Shown in pieces: positions 6,954 to 8,278 of a stretch of DNA of 8,278 bases (positions within the stretch are counted from its first letter, which is position 1; each line of letters begins with the position of its first letter). Below the pieces are notes generated by a model. The model was not told the origin of the DNA, did not search any database, and was given only the letters and a program-made list of their open reading frames with translations. The stretch covers positions 1-8,278 of the forward strand of contig JAGREF010000199.1 of assembly GCA_020446665.1 (NCBI GenBank). Reading direction: 5' to 3'. Position numbers and translations under genes: made by a program. Origin of the DNA: Sphingomonadaceae bacterium. Its GTDB lineage: Bacteria > Pseudomonadota > Alphaproteobacteria > Sphingomonadales > Sphingomonadaceae.

Positions 6954-7076
6954 TGTGCACATGCCCTTTTGCAGCGGTAAAGCAATCGGCGCGATTTGGC
7001 CGCAAAAGGCAAGCGGAATACGCAGTGAAGGCGGGGGCTTCCCCTTCCACACTTCAAGCCCTACATGCGCGCCACC
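6954..7076. promoter_or_regulatory. Divergent intergenic region between aspartoacylase-like gene and smpB
   Basis: These 123 bp must contain the promoter of the minus-strand hydrolase operon and probably one for smpB. Visible are AAAAGGG on the minus strand ahead of the hydrolase, an 8-bp inverted repeat (CCTTTTGC 6965-6972, GCAAAAGG 7002-7009), a 5-bp hairpin inside it (6984-6996) and a GC-rich GGGGGCTTCCCC (7033-7044). TTGGCC at 6997-7002 followed 17 nt later by TACGCA is at best a poor plus-strand promoter. No good ribosome site precedes smpB. Confidence 0.4.
6965..7009 (-). promoter_or_regulatory. Inverted repeat covering the ribosome site of the aspartoacylase-like gene
   Basis: CCTTTTGC (6965-6972) and GCAAAAGG (7002-7009) are exact reverse complements 29 nt apart. 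In the minus-strand transcript the downstream arm contains the AAAAGG part of the Shine-Dalgarno sequence for the ATG at 6953, so pairing would hide it. Between the arms AATCG (6984-6988) and CGATT (6992-6996) form a 5-bp stem with a 3-nt loop, giving a nested fold. The same symmetry could instead be a protein-binding operator between divergent genes. Confidence 0.4.
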
Positions 7077-7559
7077 ATGGTTCGCCCGAAACACGCCACT
7101 TTCGACAAGCAGAAGATCGCCGCGGAAAATCGCCGTGCGCGGTTCGATTATCATATCGATGATACGCTGGAGGCCGGCATCCAGTTGCAAGGCACGGAAG
7201 TGAAGAGCCTGCGGGCAGGCGAGGGCACAATTGCGGAATCCTATGCCGAGCTGCGCGACGGGCAAGTGTGGCTGGTCAATTCCAACATTCCCGAATTCAG
7301 CCACGGCAACCGCTTCAACCACGAACCGCGCCGCCCGCGCAAATTGCTGCTGCATGAGCGCGAGATCGAGCGGCTGACCGGTGCCGTTGAGCGCAAGGGG
7401 ATGACGCTCGTCCCGCTCAGCATCTATTTCAATTCACGCGGCAAGGCGAAGGTTGAGCTGGCGCTGGCCAAGGGTAAACAGGCACATGACAAGCGCCAGT
7501 CGATCAAGGAACGCGACTGGAAGCGGGACAAGGCGCGGCTGATGCGCGAAAAAGGGTAG
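7077..7559 (+). CDS. smpB: SsrA-binding protein SmpB
   Basis: SmpB binds tmRNA (SsrA) and delivers it to ribosomes stalled on broken messages, enabling trans-translation and tagging of the stalled peptide. The 160-aa product is of normal length. Recognisable parts are the N-terminal [20 protein letters not shown], the beta-barrel core [20 protein letters not shown] (39-58), [20 protein letters not shown] (70-89), [31 protein letters not shown] and the basic C-terminal tail (about 131-160, KGKQAHDKR then [16 protein letters not shown]) that folds in the ribosomal mRNA channel. The start at 7077 ([11 protein letters not shown]) is preferred because family members begin in this way; ATG 7065 would add four residues. 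No strong ribosome site precedes either codon. The ssrA gene itself is not in the window. It is divergent from the hydrolase operon and 177 bp upstream of the DUF2062 gene. Confidence 0.97.
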   Translation: MVRPKHATFDKQKIAAENRRARFDYHIDDTLEAGIQLQGTEVKSLRAGEGTIAESYAELRDGQVWLVNSNIPEFSHGNRFNHEPRRPRKLLLHEREIERLTGAVERKGMTLVPLSIYFNSRGKAKVELALAKGKQAHDKRQSIKERDWKRDKARLMREKG

Positions 7560-7736
7560 GCACCGCGCGTATTTTGCGCTGATGGGGCCAAATTACAGGC
7601 TGGCCTATTCACCCGCTGGTTATCGCTGTCATGCTAACCATATTGGCATGATGCGCAGTCTGCCCGATTTTTGCCATGAATGCTCGTCCGCACCCTTGCG
7701 ATTCGCAGGGCACAGGCGCAATGCGGCGCGCGAATC
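7560..7736 (+). other. Intergenic stretch between smpB and the DUF2062 gene
   Basis: No coding region is supported here. The sequence holds a weak GGCCA/TGGCC inverted repeat (7586-7605) without a T-run, so there is no convincing terminator for smpB. It also has a stronger dyad at 7630-7650 and a 10-bp palindrome AATCATGATT (7733-7742) overlapping the ATG of the next gene. An in-frame ATG at 7680 could extend the DUF2062 protein by 19 residues. Confidence 0.4.
7630..7650. promoter_or_regulatory. Dyad-symmetric element upstream of the DUF2062 gene
   Basis: CATGCTAA (7630-7637) and TTGGCATG (7643-7650) are inverted repeats with one T-G position, separated by 5 nt. No T-run follows, so a terminator is unlikely. 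The AT-rich centre and perfect CATGC/GCATG ends are compatible with a repressor operator or an RNA hairpin. Function is unproven. Confidence 0.3.
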
Positions 7737-8278
7737 ATGATTAACTGGCGCTCCAAGACTCTCGCTGCTGACCTGTTTCGGAAATATATGCCGACGCGGG
7801 AGGAAATGGCGCGCAACAAATATCTTGCGCCCATCGCGCATCGTTTCCTCAGCCCTGAGCTGTGGCGATTTACCCGCCGCTCCGTGCCGCGCGGTGTGGC
7901 TTTGGGAATTTTTGCCGGGTTCATTATCCCCATCGGGCAGATTTTCCTCGCTGCGTTCATGGCACTTCCTGCCCGCGCTAATGTTCCTCTGGCGGCGCTG
8001 GTGACTTTCATCACCAACCCCTTCACCTTTCCTTTCTGGGCGGTGGTGGCCAACCGTGTCGGTAGCTTTGTCCTGAAAATTGACGCGGTGGCATCCGGCG
8101 GTGCTGCGCAGGCGGAGATCGACAGCGGTCGCTGGTCGTGGTTCTTCGAACTGGGCGAGCTGGCCGGGGTGACTGCCTTTGGCTTTGTTATCCTCGCCAT
8201 TGTCGGGGCCGCGATTGGCTACCTTGTCTCAGGCGTTGTATGGCGCTTGATGGTGGCCCGGCGGCGGGCAAAACGGCT
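7737..8278 (+). CDS. DUF2062 domain membrane protein, C terminus beyond window
   Basis: The frame runs open from ATG 7737 to the window edge (180 full codons). The cytoplasmic start carries YMPTREEMARNKYLAPIAH and SPELWRFTRRSVPRG. A hydrophobic segment (about 52-78, GVALGIFAGFIIPIGQIFLA) leads into the DUF2062 signature region PARANVPLAALVTFITNPFT (78-97) and a further hydrophobic stretch. After a polar loop (about 114-136) comes a final membrane helix (about 143-168) and an arginine-rich end (VARRRAKR), so the gene probably stops soon after base 8278. The family consists of small inner-membrane proteins of unknown function; the positive-inside rule puts both ends in the cytoplasm. The ATG at 7737 is chosen because the family-like sequence starts there; ATG 7680 in the same frame is possible, and neither has a strong ribosome site. 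I recall this family near smpB in related bacteria. Confidence 0.85.
   Translation, partial: MINWRSKTLAADLFRKYMPTREEMARNKYLAPIAHRFLSPELWRFTRRSVPRGVALGIFAGFIIPIGQIFLAAFMALPARANVPLAALVTFITNPFTFPFWAVVANRVGSFVLKIDAVASGGAAQAEIDSGRWSWFFELGELAGVTAFGFVILAIVGAAIGYLVSGVVWRLMVARRRAKR

Noticed and set aside
6015..6980. 321-codon open frame on the plus strand
   Set aside because: It is antisense to the aspartoacylase-like gene, which has intact zinc motifs. The plus-strand protein has low-complexity His/Arg/Ala composition and no domain.
7027..7047. GC-rich GGGGGCTTCCCC hairpin upstream of smpB
   Set aside because: The stem is 4 bp and uncertain beyond that, and it lies too far from the start codon to mask a ribosome site; kept only as a note in the intergenic entry.
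7065..7076. Upstream ATG as smpB start
   Set aside because: It adds only four residues not typical of SmpB; family members usually start with M-x-RPK as found at 7077. No ribosome site distinguishes the two, so a small doubt remains.
6954..7355. N-terminal extension of the aspartoacylase-like frame
   Set aside because: It would run antisense through smpB. The family-like sequence and ribosome site begin at 6953, and the extension has no domain character.
7586..7605. GGCCA/TGGCC inverted repeat as smpB terminator
   Set aside because: The stem is only 5 bp with a 10-nt loop and no following T-run, so it does not qualify as an intrinsic terminator.
7634..8200. 188-codon open frame on the minus strand
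   Set aside because: It is a shadow of the DUF2062 gene, basic and Ser/Pro/Ala-rich without domain features.

Overview
The window looks like chromosomal DNA of an alphaproteobacterium, most likely Sphingomonadales (Erythrobacteraceae type). This is inferred from the moderately high GC, the style of the proteins (lytic transglycosylase, DapA, SmpB, DUF2062) and their order. No rRNA, tRNA, CRISPR array, insertion sequence or phage gene is visible. Taxonomy is inference only, since no search was run.

Layout. Bases 1-1040 (minus) hold the N-terminal half of a periplasmic lytic murein transglycosylase that runs off the left edge. Divergent from it is dapA (1135-2016, plus), for lysine and diaminopimelate synthesis. 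Three minus-strand hydrolase genes follow, transcribed towards dapA: a cytoplasmic succinylglutamate desuccinylase/aspartoacylase-like zinc hydrolase (5892-6953), a Tat-exported YtcJ-type amidohydrolase (4091-5812) and a Sec-exported S9 prolyl-oligopeptidase-type peptidase (2026-4005). The plus strand resumes with smpB (7077-7559), the tmRNA-binding protein of trans-translation, and a DUF2062 membrane protein (7737 to beyond the right edge).

How the genes fit. The flanks (transglycosylase, dapA, smpB, DUF2062) are a housekeeping set whose neighbourhood I recall from related alphaproteobacteria. The three hydrolases therefore look like a catabolic or peptide-scavenging cassette lying between dapA and smpB. 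The gaps (79 and 85 bp) and common direction suggest one transcript, but no substrate can be read from the sequence.

The least expected signals are in the leaders of this cassette. The Shine-Dalgarno sequences of the amidohydrolase and of the aspartoacylase-like gene can both be paired with upstream complementary stretches. A near-copy of the amidohydrolase leader sits at that gene's own stop codon, where it could start a tiny ORF ahead of the peptidase. These are testable regulatory hypotheses. I see no clear case for a wholly new multi-gene system.
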